Origin: Pseudomonadota bacterium
Lineage (GTDB): Bacteria > Pseudomonadota > Gammaproteobacteria > Burkholderiales > SG8-39
DNA length: 64,000 nucleotides
Assembly: GCA_947455195.1 (NCBI GenBank)
Contig: CANGMI010000003.1
Span: 447,620-511,619 of the forward strand
Reading direction: 5' to 3'
Shown here: positions 1-7,824 of the stretch, one piece after another
How positions within the stretch are numbered: the first letter of the stretch is position 1
Layout: each line of letters starts with the position of its first letter
Notes under the pieces: generated by a model
The model's database searches: none
Told to the model about the DNA's origin: nothing
The model's input: the letters and a program-made list of their open reading frames with translations, nothing else
Translations under genes and position numbers: made by a program

Positions 1-1026
1 GGCGGCCGGCGGCAGGAAGCGGTCGGTGTAGACGTCACGCGCCATCGGGATGCCCGGCAGCGTCTCGGAGGCAGCCACGTTGTCGATGGTCTTCTGCAGA
101 CGCTCGGGGGTCACGCTCGACAGGCCTGCCTTGCGGGTCTGCGCGGTGATGACCTGCGCAAGCGCGATCTGCAGCCGCTCGGTCTCGATGTCGGCGTTGA
201 TGATCGGATCGTGTTCCTTGAGAATGGCGATGGCGGCCTTGGGGTCGGCAATGGTGTCACGCAGACCGCGATTGAACGCACGCGCGAAGGCGGCGATGGT
301 GCGCGGGTTGTCGCGCACGTAGCTCTGCGGTGACATGAGCGCGAGCCCGTAGAGGTCGACACCCGCATCGGCGTACTTGAAGACGGCCATCTGCTCGCTC
401 TTCACGCCCAGGGCGCGCACCGCCATGATGAGCGAATTGGTGAATCCACCGATCGCATCGGCATCACCGCGCATGAGCATGACAGGCATCAGGTCGGGCG
501 AGGTCGTGATCCAGTTGATCTTCGCCTGCTCCTGACGCGTGGCGCGCAGGAGGATGGGCATGGTGTTGATGATGGCTGCACCGGCAGGCGCAGCCACCCG
601 CTTGCCATTGAGGTCGGCCGCGCTGCGAATGCCGTTGCGATCAGCCAGGCTGATGAGGGCAAGCGGCGTCTCGTCGAAATACATGTAGAAGGCAACGAGG
701 CCGCGCTGCGGATTCTGCGCGTTGAACTTCACCATCACCGGCACATCGGACAGCACGATCGGATAGGCACCGGCCGCAGCGGCATTGATCACCGCGCCCG
801 CGCCATTGCCACGATCGATGCCGACGCTCGAGAACCCCTCCTGCTTGAAGTAGCCGCGCTTCTCGGCGACGAAGAAGGGGGCGTGGGTACCCTGGATGGC
901 CCAGTCGAGCATCACCTTGATGCTCGGTTGTTCGAGCGGCTGGGCCTGGGCCTGCGCAGTACACAAGGTCGCCACGGCAGCAAGGACCGGCGCGATGAGA
1001 AGGGTGGTGCGACGAAGGATTTTCAT
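1..1026 (-). CDS. ABC transporter substrate-binding protein, NMT1/THI5-like (3' end beyond window)
   Basis: The frame stays open from an ATG at 1026 to the left edge, giving at least 342 codons with no stop, so the C-terminus is missing. It opens with a Sec signal peptide (MKILRRTTLLIAPVLAAVA, cleavage near AQA). The mature part begins with a stretch typical of nitrate/taurate/thiamine-precursor binding proteins: a 'VMLDWAIQGTHAPFFVAEKR' segment followed by 'GYFKQEGF'. It should bind a small organic solute in the periplasm and deliver it to an ABC permease, which is not in view. The substrate cannot be told. It is divergent from the deacetylase gene at 1138. Confidence 0.8.
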   Translation of the reverse strand, partial: MKILRRTTLLIAPVLAAVATLCTAQAQAQPLEQPSIKVMLDWAIQGTHAPFFVAEKRGYFKQEGFSSVGIDRGNGAGAVINAAAAGAYPIVLSDVPVMVKFNAQNPQRGLVAFYMYFDETPLALISLADRNGIRSAADLNGKRVAAPAGAAIINTMPILLRATRQEQAKINWITTSPDLMPVMLMRGDADAIGGFTNSLIMAVRALGVKSEQMAVFKYADAGVDLYGLALMSPQSYVRDNPRTIAAFARAFNRGLRDTIADPKAAIAILKEHDPIINADIETERLQIALAQVITAQTRKAGLSSVTPERLQKTIDNVAASETLPGIPMARDVYTDRFLPPAA

Positions 1027-1137
1027 GGGTGTTCCAGACGGGTTGGAGGTCATCGGAAAGGCGCACGATACACAATATACTGACGCCTGATGGGGCGCGT
1101 CGATGCGTCCATCGCGCACGTTCAAGGAACCCGCATC
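1027..1137. promoter_or_regulatory. divergent promoter region
   Basis: This 111-bp gap separates two divergently transcribed genes. It contains the only AT-rich stretch nearby (about 1068-1082). On the plus strand TATACT (1076-1081) is a good -10 candidate for the gene at 1138, and the same stretch reads TATATT/TATTGT on the minus strand for the binding-protein gene. No convincing -35 element is seen. An AAGGA at 1124-1128 is the ribosome-binding site that supports the start at 1138. Confidence 0.4.
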
Positions 1138-2040
1138 ATGCTCAAGCTGCCCGCCCACAATCGCTACGACTACTCGGCCATCGAAACCCGCAAGGACTAC
1201 TCCTGGCCCGGTGGCAAGCGGCTTGCCTTCTACATCGCCATCAACATCGAGCACTTCGCCTTCGGCACCGGCATCGGCGTCGATCCGACCGTCCGTGGCG
1301 GCCCCCAGACCCAGCGAAACTGGGCGTGGCGCGACTACGGCAACCGGGTCGGCAACTGGCGACTGTTTCGCATGCTCGACGAACTGGGCCTGCCGGCAAG
1401 CATCCTGCTCAACGGTGAAGTCTGCGAGCACTACCCGGAGATCATCGCCCGCATCAAGGCGCGTGGTGACGACGTCATCGGGCATGGGCGCACCAATGCC
1501 GAAGGGCTGCGCGGCCTGTGGGAGACTGATGAGGCCCGCCTGATCGAGGACGCCACGGCCACCATCACGCGGCACCTGGGCAAGCGGCCCACCGGCTGGA
1601 TGGGCCCGGCCGCCTCCGAATCGAATGTCACGCCCGATCTGCTGAAGGAGGCGGGCTACACGCACAACCTGGACTGGCCGGTCGATGATCAGCCAATCTG
1701 GATGCGCACCCGCTCGGGCCCGATTCTTTCGGTGCCTTATCCGCTCGAACAGAATGACGCCGGGCATCAGGTGCTGCGTGATCACACCGGGCGCGAGTTT
1801 GCCGAGATGATCGTCGATCAGTTCGAGGAGATGCTCGAGGAGTCGGTGCACCGGCCCCTGGTCTGCGCGATCTCGATGCACGGCTACGTGGTCGGGCAGC
1901 CCTTCCGGTTTCGCGCGCTCAAGAAGGCCATCGCACACTGCGTGAACCATCCGCAGGCCGACCGGGTCTGGTTCACCACGGCAGGCCAGATTGCCGAGCA
2001 TTGCTTCACCCTCGAGCCGGGCATCATTCCGGCGGCCTGA
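1138..2040 (+). CDS. polysaccharide deacetylase-family protein (PuuE/allantoinase-like)
   Basis: The 300-residue protein has the NodB/CE4 fold. An N-terminal 'NRYDYSAI' and 'GKRLAFYIAINIEHF' lead into a segment on organism-level naming of hydrolase homologues, and a 'DDVIGHGRTNAEG' stretch stands where metal-binding His residues lie in this family. There is no signal peptide, so it should act in the cytoplasm, as PuuE-type members do on small amides such as allantoin rather than on sugar polymers. I chose ATG 1138 because AAGGA lies nine bases upstream; an ATG at 1090 would add 16 unlike residues. An acetamidase/formamidase-like gene follows, which suggests amide breakdown. Confidence 0.75.
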   Translation: MLKLPAHNRYDYSAIETRKDYSWPGGKRLAFYIAINIEHFAFGTGIGVDPTVRGGPQTQRNWAWRDYGNRVGNWRLFRMLDELGLPASILLNGEVCEHYPEIIARIKARGDDVIGHGRTNAEGLRGLWETDEARLIEDATATITRHLGKRPTGWMGPAASESNVTPDLLKEAGYTHNLDWPVDDQPIWMRTRSGPILSVPYPLEQNDAGHQVLRDHTGREFAEMIVDQFEEMLEESVHRPLVCAISMHGYVVGQPFRFRALKKAIAHCVNHPQADRVWFTTAGQIAEHCFTLEPGIIPAA

Positions 2041-2106
2041 CGGCCTGACCATCCGAGTACCCCGATGCCACGCGGCACCGGGGCACCCATGCGCGAGACC
2101 TACCTC

Positions 2107-3096
2107 ATGAACACGACCCCAGGCTCCATCCCCCCCGCCCTCCCCGGCGCACGGTCACATCATCTCAAGGCAAGCCCGGAGACCGCCCACTGGGGCTTCT
2201 TCGACGCGGCCCTGAAGCCGGTGCTGGAAGTGGCATCGGGGGATCGGGTGACCATCGATTGCGTGTCAGGCAATCCGGAAGACCTGCCAGCGAAGGACGC
2301 GGGTTTCACCGTCCTCGCTGATCATCTGGAGATTCATGCGCGGCTGCCCAAGGGCTCGGGCAATCACATCCTGACCGGACCGGTCCATGTGGCCGGTGCA
2401 AGGCCGGGGCATGTGCTTGAAGTGCGCATCCAGGCCATCCATCTGCGCCAGGACTGGGGCTGGAACATCTTCCGCGCCCTGATGGGCACGCTGCCGGCCG
2501 AGTTTCCCTACTTCGATCGCATGCACGTGCGCCTCAACGCCGACCGGATGACGGCCACCATGCCCTGGGGGCAGGAGATTCCGATTCATCCCTTCTTCGG
2601 TCAGCTCGCGGTGGCGCCCCGGCCCGAATACGGGCGGCAGAACTCGAAGGAACCGCGCGAATTTGGTGGCAACATCGACAACAAGGAACTCGTGGCGGGC
2701 AGCACGATCTACCTGCCGGTGTGGACCGAGGGTGCGCTCTTCTCCACCGGCGATGGCCACGCGGCGCAGGGCGATGGCGAAGTGTGCGGCACGGCGATCG
2801 AGACGTCGTTGAGTGGCGTATTCGACTTCATCGTGCGCGAAGACCTCAGCGCACGCCTGCCGTTTGCCGAGTCACCCACCCATTACATCACGATGGGCCT
2901 CCACACCGATCTGGACGACGCCACCGAACAGGCGCTGTCGCAGATGGTGGACTTCATCGCGATGCGCATCGGCATCACCCGGGCCGAGGCCTACCACTTC
3001 GCCAGTTTCGTGGTCGACCTGCACATCACCCAGACCGTGAACAACGTGAAAGGCGTTCACGCGATGATCGCGAAGTCACTGGTCGCGAAGGGCTGA
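2107..3096 (+). CDS. acetamidase/formamidase family protein
   Basis: The protein matches FmdA/AmdA amidohydrolases, which release ammonia from short-chain amides. It has the usual N-terminal 'ETAHWGFFDAALKPVL' and the conserved 'NFGGNIDNKEL'-like segment (here 'EFGGNIDNKELVAGSTIYLP'), followed by 'GDGHAAQGDGEV', a hallmark of the family. Length from ATG 2107 is 329 residues, normal for the family. In-frame ATGs at 2065 and 2089 are possible, but neither has a clear Shine-Dalgarno sequence. It lies 66 bp after the deacetylase-fold gene, so the two are probably cotranscribed. Its 3' end overlaps the convergent rsuA by 21 bp. Confidence 0.85.
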   Translation: MNTTPGSIPPALPGARSHHLKASPETAHWGFFDAALKPVLEVASGDRVTIDCVSGNPEDLPAKDAGFTVLADHLEIHARLPKGSGNHILTGPVHVAGARPGHVLEVRIQAIHLRQDWGWNIFRALMGTLPAEFPYFDRMHVRLNADRMTATMPWGQEIPIHPFFGQLAVAPRPEYGRQNSKEPREFGGNIDNKELVAGSTIYLPVWTEGALFSTGDGHAAQGDGEVCGTAIETSLSGVFDFIVREDLSARLPFAESPTHYITMGLHTDLDDATEQALSQMVDFIAMRIGITRAEAYHFASFVVDLHITQTVNNVKGVHAMIAKSLVAKG

Positions 3097-3825
3097 CGCA
3101 GGGCCGACCACAACGAGCTGCGCCAGATCATCGGGTTCGAGCCAGCGCCACTGCCCTTCAGCCAGGGTTGCGGGCAGTGCGAGGGCCCCCATGCGACTGC
3201 GATGCAGGCGCACCACATGGTTGCCCACCGCGGCGAGCATGCGCTTCACCTGATGGTACTTCCCCGAGGTGAGCGTCAGGGCAAGCGCATGGCTTCCTCC
3301 CGGCTCGCACGCCAGGGCACGAACCGGTGCGGGGTCATCCTCCAGCACCACACCGGCCAGCAGCGCTGCCGTCTGTCCTGCGGTGACCGGTTCGGCCGTC
3401 ACCACCTCATAGCGCTTGGGAACTTCGTGGCGCGGGGAGGTCATGCGGTGGATGAACTGCCCGTCGTCTGACAGGAGGAGAAGGCCGGTCGTGTCCTCGT
3501 CGAGCCGCCCGACCGGCTGCACGCCACGCTCACGCAAGGGCGCCGGCAGCAGCGACAGCACACTCGGGTGGTGCCTTGGCTTTTGCGAGCACTCGTAACC
3601 CGCTGGCTTGTGCAGCATGAGGTAGGCCCGCGCGTGGTACTGCCAGGCAACACCCTCGACCGTGAACGCAAGCGGTTTGGGGCAGGCGGGACCATCGACC
3701 GCGAACGGCATGTCCGGGTCATCACAGAGGGCGCCAGCCACGGTGACCTCGCCGGCCAGGATGAGGGCACGACAGGCACGGCGGGTGCCGAACCCCTGGC
3801 TGAAGAGTATCTGCTCGAGCTTCAC
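3076..3825 (-). CDS. rsuA: 16S rRNA pseudouridine(516) synthase RsuA
   Basis: This 249-residue protein has an N-terminal S4 RNA-binding domain ('LEQILFSQGFGTRRACRALI', residues 3-22) and the catalytic signature GRLDEDTTGLLLL with Asp109 as the expected nucleophile. 'SGKYHQVKRMLAAVGNHV' is the usual C-terminal motif. RsuA converts U516 of 16S rRNA to pseudouridine in the cytoplasm. The start codon is GTG at 3825. RluB/E/F relatives share the fold, but the length and C-terminus fit RsuA best. It is a housekeeping gene set among catabolic genes and overlaps the convergent amidase gene. Confidence 0.88.
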   Translation of the reverse strand: MKLEQILFSQGFGTRRACRALILAGEVTVAGALCDDPDMPFAVDGPACPKPLAFTVEGVAWQYHARAYLMLHKPAGYECSQKPRHHPSVLSLLPAPLRERGVQPVGRLDEDTTGLLLLSDDGQFIHRMTSPRHEVPKRYEVVTAEPVTAGQTAALLAGVVLEDDPAPVRALACEPGGSHALALTLTSGKYHQVKRMLAAVGNHVVRLHRSRMGALALPATLAEGQWRWLEPDDLAQLVVVGPASALRDQ

Positions 3826-3922
3826 GTGGCACTACCTGCCAGAAGTCCAGTCCAGTTCGCCTGCGCTTCGCAAGCCTTCACCTCGATGTGCATCGTGAGC
3901 TCCCGGACCGGTATCGAAGGCA

Positions 3923-4783
3923 TCAGGTCAGACGCGATACCTCGCCTGCCGCCAGGTGGACCTCGGCCACCGGGTTCAAGCCCGAGAGCCAGTTGCGGTG
4001 GCGCTTGAAGATCTCCATGTCGTGACCCGGTATCACCCGCTCGAGATGATCGACCCCGACCAGATCGCGCAGGCGCCGGTAGGTGCCCATGAGGTTCCAG
4101 GCATTGCCCTGCGCGTAGCCTGGCGGCCACAGCCGTTCCATGTTGGCGTACCAGTAGACGCAGTCACCGGCAATCACATGCGGGCCACTCGAAGTCTCGA
4201 CCTCGACCCATTGCGAGCCGAAGGTGTGCGAATCGGCCTCCAGGTGACAGCGCACCCCGGGGGCGATCTCGACGTCGCCCTCGATCAGTTCGATGCGCCC
4301 TGCCTCGACCGCCTGCGTGAACTGGTCGAGGACATCGACATCCATCGAGGAGAGTTCCCACACCCCCTTGCCGGCGGTGCGATCGGGCAGGGCGTCGATC
4401 ACCGCGCGCCAGCGCTCGTACTCGGTGCGCTGCACCACGATACGGGCATTGGGAAAGGCATCGAAGTTGCCGGCATGATCGAAATGCAGGTGCGTGAGTA
4501 CCAGCACATCGATGTCGGCCGGGGTCAGGCCCACCTTGGCCAGTACCACCTCGGGCATCTCGATCGACTGGAACCGGCTGCCGGTCATCGACTGGCCTCC
4601 CTTGAAGCCGCAATCGACCAGCACCCGGTGCGGCTGCGCGGCTCCGGGGGCCGAGACGATCAGCGAGTACGCCATCGGGATATCGGTCATGCCCTGATTG
4701 CTGCAGACCGGGCAGCCCCCCATCATGTCGTTGGGAATGCGCCCGCGGGCGTAGCAGAAAGTCCAGATCGAGTGATCGTTCAT
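3923..4783 (-). CDS. MBL-fold metallo-hydrolase (N-acyl homoserine lactonase-like)
   Basis: The 286-residue protein has the metallo-beta-lactamase zinc motif in 'THLHFDHAGN' (His98, His100, Asp102, His103), a later 'DSHTFGSQ' His and 'VIPGHDME' near the C-terminus. The layout resembles AHL lactonases such as AttM/AiiA, but many family members open other lactones. There is no signal peptide. Start ATG 4783 begins 'MNDHSIW'. It is the last gene of the minus-strand group headed by the LigA/LigB-like pair, so opening a lactone from ring cleavage is as likely as quorum quenching. Confidence 0.75.
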   Translation of the reverse strand: MNDHSIWTFCYARGRIPNDMMGGCPVCSNQGMTDIPMAYSLIVSAPGAAQPHRVLVDCGFKGGQSMTGSRFQSIEMPEVVLAKVGLTPADIDVLVLTHLHFDHAGNFDAFPNARIVVQRTEYERWRAVIDALPDRTAGKGVWELSSMDVDVLDQFTQAVEAGRIELIEGDVEIAPGVRCHLEADSHTFGSQWVEVETSSGPHVIAGDCVYWYANMERLWPPGYAQGNAWNLMGTYRRLRDLVGVDHLERVIPGHDMEIFKRHRNWLSGLNPVAEVHLAAGEVSRLT

Positions 4784-4865
4784 GGCAGGGGACGAGACGC
4801 GGCGAAGAGGGCGAACGAGGCGAGCCGGCCGCGGATGGCCGGCCGGCGGGAGCAAGGACGGATGA

Positions 4866-5873
4866 TCAGTCTTCGGCGGTGAATCCCGAGGCCTTCACGA
4901 TGGGCGCCCAGTTGTCGAAGTCGGTCCGCACGATGGCGTTGATCTGGGCCGGCGTGGTCGCACGGGCTTCGAGTCCGAGTTGTGCGAGACGTTCGACCAT
5001 CTCGGGGCTGCGGGCTGCATCGCCGATGACCGCGCTGAGGCGCTCGGCCACGTCGGCCGGTGTGCGACGCGGCACGAAGAAGGCAAAGTAGTCTTCGGTG
5101 ACGATGTCGGCAAAGCCAGACTCGCGGGCAGTGGGCACATCGGGCAGGAAGCGCGAACGCTGCGCCCCGCTGGTGGCCACCACGCGCAGCTTGCCCGCGC
5201 GGGCCTGGGGCACCGCATCACCGATCGGCACCATGCCGATCGGGATCTGACCGCCGAGCAGATCCTGGATCATCGGGGCAGCACCCTTGTAGGGCACATG
5301 GGTCATGTTGCCCCCGGCCAGGCGCTCGAGCATGGTGCCGGTGAAGTGCATGGCAGAACCCGAACCCGGCGAGCCGTAGGAGGCCTTGCTCGGGTTCTTG
5401 CGTGCCCACTCGATGAGATCGCGCAGTGTCTTCACCGAATCGGGTACACCGGCCCCCAGGGTCACGGCCGTGACGAAGGTGGCGGCGCTGCCCACACCGG
5501 TGTAGTCACGGAAGGTGTCGTAGCCCAGATTGCGATACACGTGCGGGAAGATGGTGAGCATGCCGGTGGGCGAGAGCACCACCACCACGTTGTCGCCATC
5601 GCCGTTGCGCGCGAGTTCGAGCACGGTACGACCACCCCCCCCGGGCTTGTTCTCGACGATGACGTTGGAGGAGAAGTTCGTGCGGATGCGCTCGGCCATC
5701 AGCCGTGCAACCACGTCGGCCGAGCCGCCGGGGGGAAAGCCCAACATCACCTTCACCAGCCGGTTGGTGGTGGTCTGTGCCTGCGCAAGCGGGCCGGCGG
5801 CAGCCAGCGCAAGGCCGCCTGCGGAGGCGGCGAGAAAGCGACGGCGGGTGTCACGTGTCAGGTCGAGAGTCAT
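4866..5873 (-). CDS. Bug/TctC-family periplasmic solute-binding protein
   Basis: This is a 335-residue tripartite tricarboxylate-type binding protein. The N-terminus has a twin-arginine-like signal ('RRRFLAASAGGLALAAAG'), followed by the family opening 'VKVMLGFPPGGSADVVAR' and the typical 'SYGSPGSGSAMHFTG' and 'HVPYKGAAPMIQDLLGGQ' segments. It should capture a carboxylate or similar solute in the periplasm. No TctA/TctB membrane partner is encoded in the window. It lies between the isochorismatase-fold and MBL hydrolase genes, which suggests that it binds the substrate of this ring-cleavage operon. Confidence 0.9.
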   Translation of the reverse strand: MTLDLTRDTRRRFLAASAGGLALAAAGPLAQAQTTTNRLVKVMLGFPPGGSADVVARLMAERIRTNFSSNVIVENKPGGGGRTVLELARNGDGDNVVVVLSPTGMLTIFPHVYRNLGYDTFRDYTGVGSAATFVTAVTLGAGVPDSVKTLRDLIEWARKNPSKASYGSPGSGSAMHFTGTMLERLAGGNMTHVPYKGAAPMIQDLLGGQIPIGMVPIGDAVPQARAGKLRVVATSGAQRSRFLPDVPTARESGFADIVTEDYFAFFVPRRTPADVAERLSAVIGDAARSPEMVERLAQLGLEARATTPAQINAIVRTDFDNWAPIVKASGFTAED

Positions 5874-5949
5874 GTCGAATGCCTTGGGTTCGGGTTGAGA
5901 GCTGGAAGCGGGCGGGTCAGCAGCATCGATGGGCGCGCGATGAAGGGTC

Positions 5950-6591
5950 TCACGCGGCACCCGGCGCAAGCGCCGTGACGATCGTATCGACCGATGCGAC
6001 ATCCCCGAAGAGGAAGCGCACGGCGGCAATCGTCTGCTCATGCGCAGGCGGCGTGTGCGAGGCCACTGCGTCCTCAGCCAGCACGCAGTAGTAGCCCCGC
6101 GTGTGCGCGTCACGCAGGGTCGATTCGACGCAGACATGGGTCTGAACGCCCGTGAAGACCAAGGTGCGGATGCCACGACGACGCAACTGGATCTCGAGGT
6201 CGGTGCCACCGAAGCCCGAGTAGCAGTGCTTGGTCACGACGGGTTCGCCCGCCAGTGGCACCAGACCACCGAACCAGTCGGCACCCCAGGTACCCGGTAC
6301 GCAGCACTCGGGCGCACCGAGACGCAGGGTGCGCGCAAGCATCGGCTCGACCACCCGATCGTTCGAGTAGTCGGCACGCACCCAGACCACCGGTACCGAG
6401 GCGGCGCGCGCCGTGGTCACCAGGCGCGCGATGGCAGGTGCGACGGCCGCACAGGCGGTCGTGTCCTTCTTCACCACCGTCTGGGTCCAGCCACCCGGTG
6501 CGCAGAAGTCGTTCTGCATGTCGATCACGACCAGCGCGGTGTGAGCGCTCGACAGACGCGCAGCAAGATCGGTGAGGGGTACGTGACTCAT
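5950..6591 (-). CDS. isochorismatase-fold cysteine hydrolase
   Basis: The 213-residue protein carries the triad of this family: Asp24 in 'VVIDMQNDF', Lys121 in 'VVTKHCYSGF' and Cys154 in 'FTGVQTHVCVESTLRD'. Such enzymes hydrolyse amides, for example N-carbamoylsarcosine, ureidoacrylate, biuret or maleamate. Its ATG at 6591 overlaps the stop of the upstream LigB-like gene (ATGA), so the two are translationally coupled. That points to an amidase acting on a nitrogen-containing ring-cleavage product. This role is inference; the residues cannot fix the substrate. Confidence 0.85.
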   Translation of the reverse strand: MSHVPLTDLAARLSSAHTALVVIDMQNDFCAPGGWTQTVVKKDTTACAAVAPAIARLVTTARAASVPVVWVRADYSNDRVVEPMLARTLRLGAPECCVPGTWGADWFGGLVPLAGEPVVTKHCYSGFGGTDLEIQLRRRGIRTLVFTGVQTHVCVESTLRDAHTRGYYCVLAEDAVASHTPPAHEQTIAAVRFLFGDVASVDTIVTALAPGAA

Positions 6592-7430
6592 TGCGGCAGA
6601 TTCCAGACCATGCCGCCCATGCCACAGCGCAGCGGCACCGACGGCACGTAGAAGACGCTCTCGCCGGGGCAATCGCCGGCGGCAGCCATCGCCACCAGCC
6701 AGGCGAGCAGTTCCACCGTGCCGCCGTCACCGGCCGCCACCATGCGCTCGATCGACAACTCGCGCTCGACGCGTTCGCTGTCACCGGTGGCAAGAAGATC
6801 CATGAACCCGCGATCGAACGCCTCGTCGACCTCGAAGTACTTGGGGCCACCCGGATCGTGCGAGAGGCCTCCGGTGGCCATCACCGCAACCCGCTCGGAC
6901 CCGGGCCAGGCGCGGATCACCTCGCCCAGCACTCGCCCGAAGGCGAGGCAGCGCGCCGGTGACGGTACCGGGGGCATGACGCAGTTCATGTGTATGGGCA
7001 CCAGCGGCACATCGTGCTGCGGCGTGAGGAAATGCAGCGGCACCGACCAGTTGTCGTCGAACTCGAGCGTCTCGGCAAACGCAAGTCCGAAACCGCGCTG
7101 GGCGCTGCCCTGAACGATGGCGCGGGCGAGCGCACGATGACCATCGACCTCATACGGGGCGATGTTGACCCAGTCGCGAAACCAGGGCGAGGGCCCCTTC
7201 CATCGATCACCGATGCCGACGCACCAGTCGGGGATGTTGTCCATGCGAAAGTTGAGCAGGTGGTCATTGGCCACGCCCACGATCACATCGGGTTTCGATG
7301 CCCGCAGGTGATCCGCCATCGCGGCATAGCCCGCGAGGAGTGCCTCCTGCTCATGCGCTGGGGCCTTGTCGAGCCAACCGGTGGCACCCGGAGCATGGGC
7401 AAGGGCAAGGACTGAAACGATCTCGGCCAT
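6588..7430 (-). CDS. class III extradiol dioxygenase, LigB-type catalytic subunit
   Basis: The 280-residue protein fits the protocatechuate 4,5-dioxygenase beta-subunit family, which opens catecholic rings with Fe(II) and O2. His12 ('LALAHAPG') and His57 ('GVANDHLLNF') are placed like the iron ligands. 'FLTPQHDVPLVPIHMNCV' and 'VAVMATGGLSHDPGGPKY' are other family segments. It starts two bases after the stop of a small LigA-like gene and overlaps the isochorismatase-fold gene downstream. The substrate could be protocatechuate, gallate, a pyridine-derived diol or another catechol. Confidence 0.85.
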   Translation of the reverse strand: MAEIVSVLALAHAPGATGWLDKAPAHEQEALLAGYAAMADHLRASKPDVIVGVANDHLLNFRMDNIPDWCVGIGDRWKGPSPWFRDWVNIAPYEVDGHRALARAIVQGSAQRGFGLAFAETLEFDDNWSVPLHFLTPQHDVPLVPIHMNCVMPPVPSPARCLAFGRVLGEVIRAWPGSERVAVMATGGLSHDPGGPKYFEVDEAFDRGFMDLLATGDSERVERELSIERMVAAGDGGTVELLAWLVAMAAAGDCPGESVFYVPSVPLRCGMGGMVWNLPQ

Positions 7431-7432
7431 GA

Positions 7433-7732
7433 CTATTCCTGAATGTTCATCTTGCGCGCATAGAGCTGCGCGGCTTCGCTCTGGTTGTGGTTGTAGCCCG
7501 CCCCCTTGAAGAGGCGCGTCACCTGCGGGAGGAAGTACGGATGCACGCCCATGTCACCAAGGGCCCGGATGTCGATCTCGCGAAAGGCGCGCCGCTCGGG
7601 CTCGGACAAGCCGTACTCGGCCATCAGGCCTTCGAGGTCGTTCGTGAACCGCTCACGCAGCGCCGCGTCGCGGCGCACCTCGAAGATGAGCCGGTTCGAC
7701 GGCAAGGTGCGGTCGGTCTGCATGATGCCCAT
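7433..7732 (-). CDS. LigA-type small subunit of extradiol dioxygenase
   Basis: The 99-residue protein resembles the alpha subunit (LigA domain) of protocatechuate 4,5-dioxygenase, a small helical protein that caps the LigB active site. 'LMAEYGLSEPERRAFREID' followed by 'LGDMGVHPYFLPQVTRLFKG' is the typical core. ATG 7732 is preceded by GAGGAG nine bases away, so I prefer it to the ATG at 7762. It is the first gene of the operon and lies directly before the LigB-like gene. A GATAAT at 7771-7776 on the minus strand is a possible -10. Confidence 0.85.
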   Translation of the reverse strand: MGIMQTDRTLPSNRLIFEVRRDAALRERFTNDLEGLMAEYGLSEPERRAFREIDIRALGDMGVHPYFLPQVTRLFKGAGYNHNQSEAAQLYARKMNIQE

Positions 7733-7824
7733 GATGGCAGTCTCCTCGGTATGGCGATGCAAGCCGCTGCATTATCGCGTGGATCGCCGCTCACGAGCGC
7801 GCGGACGATGCTTCACCGCACACA

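Noticed and set aside
2721-3272. plus-strand frame running past the amidase stop
   Set aside because: It is an Arg-rich shadow of the acetamidase/formamidase gene and its convergent neighbour.
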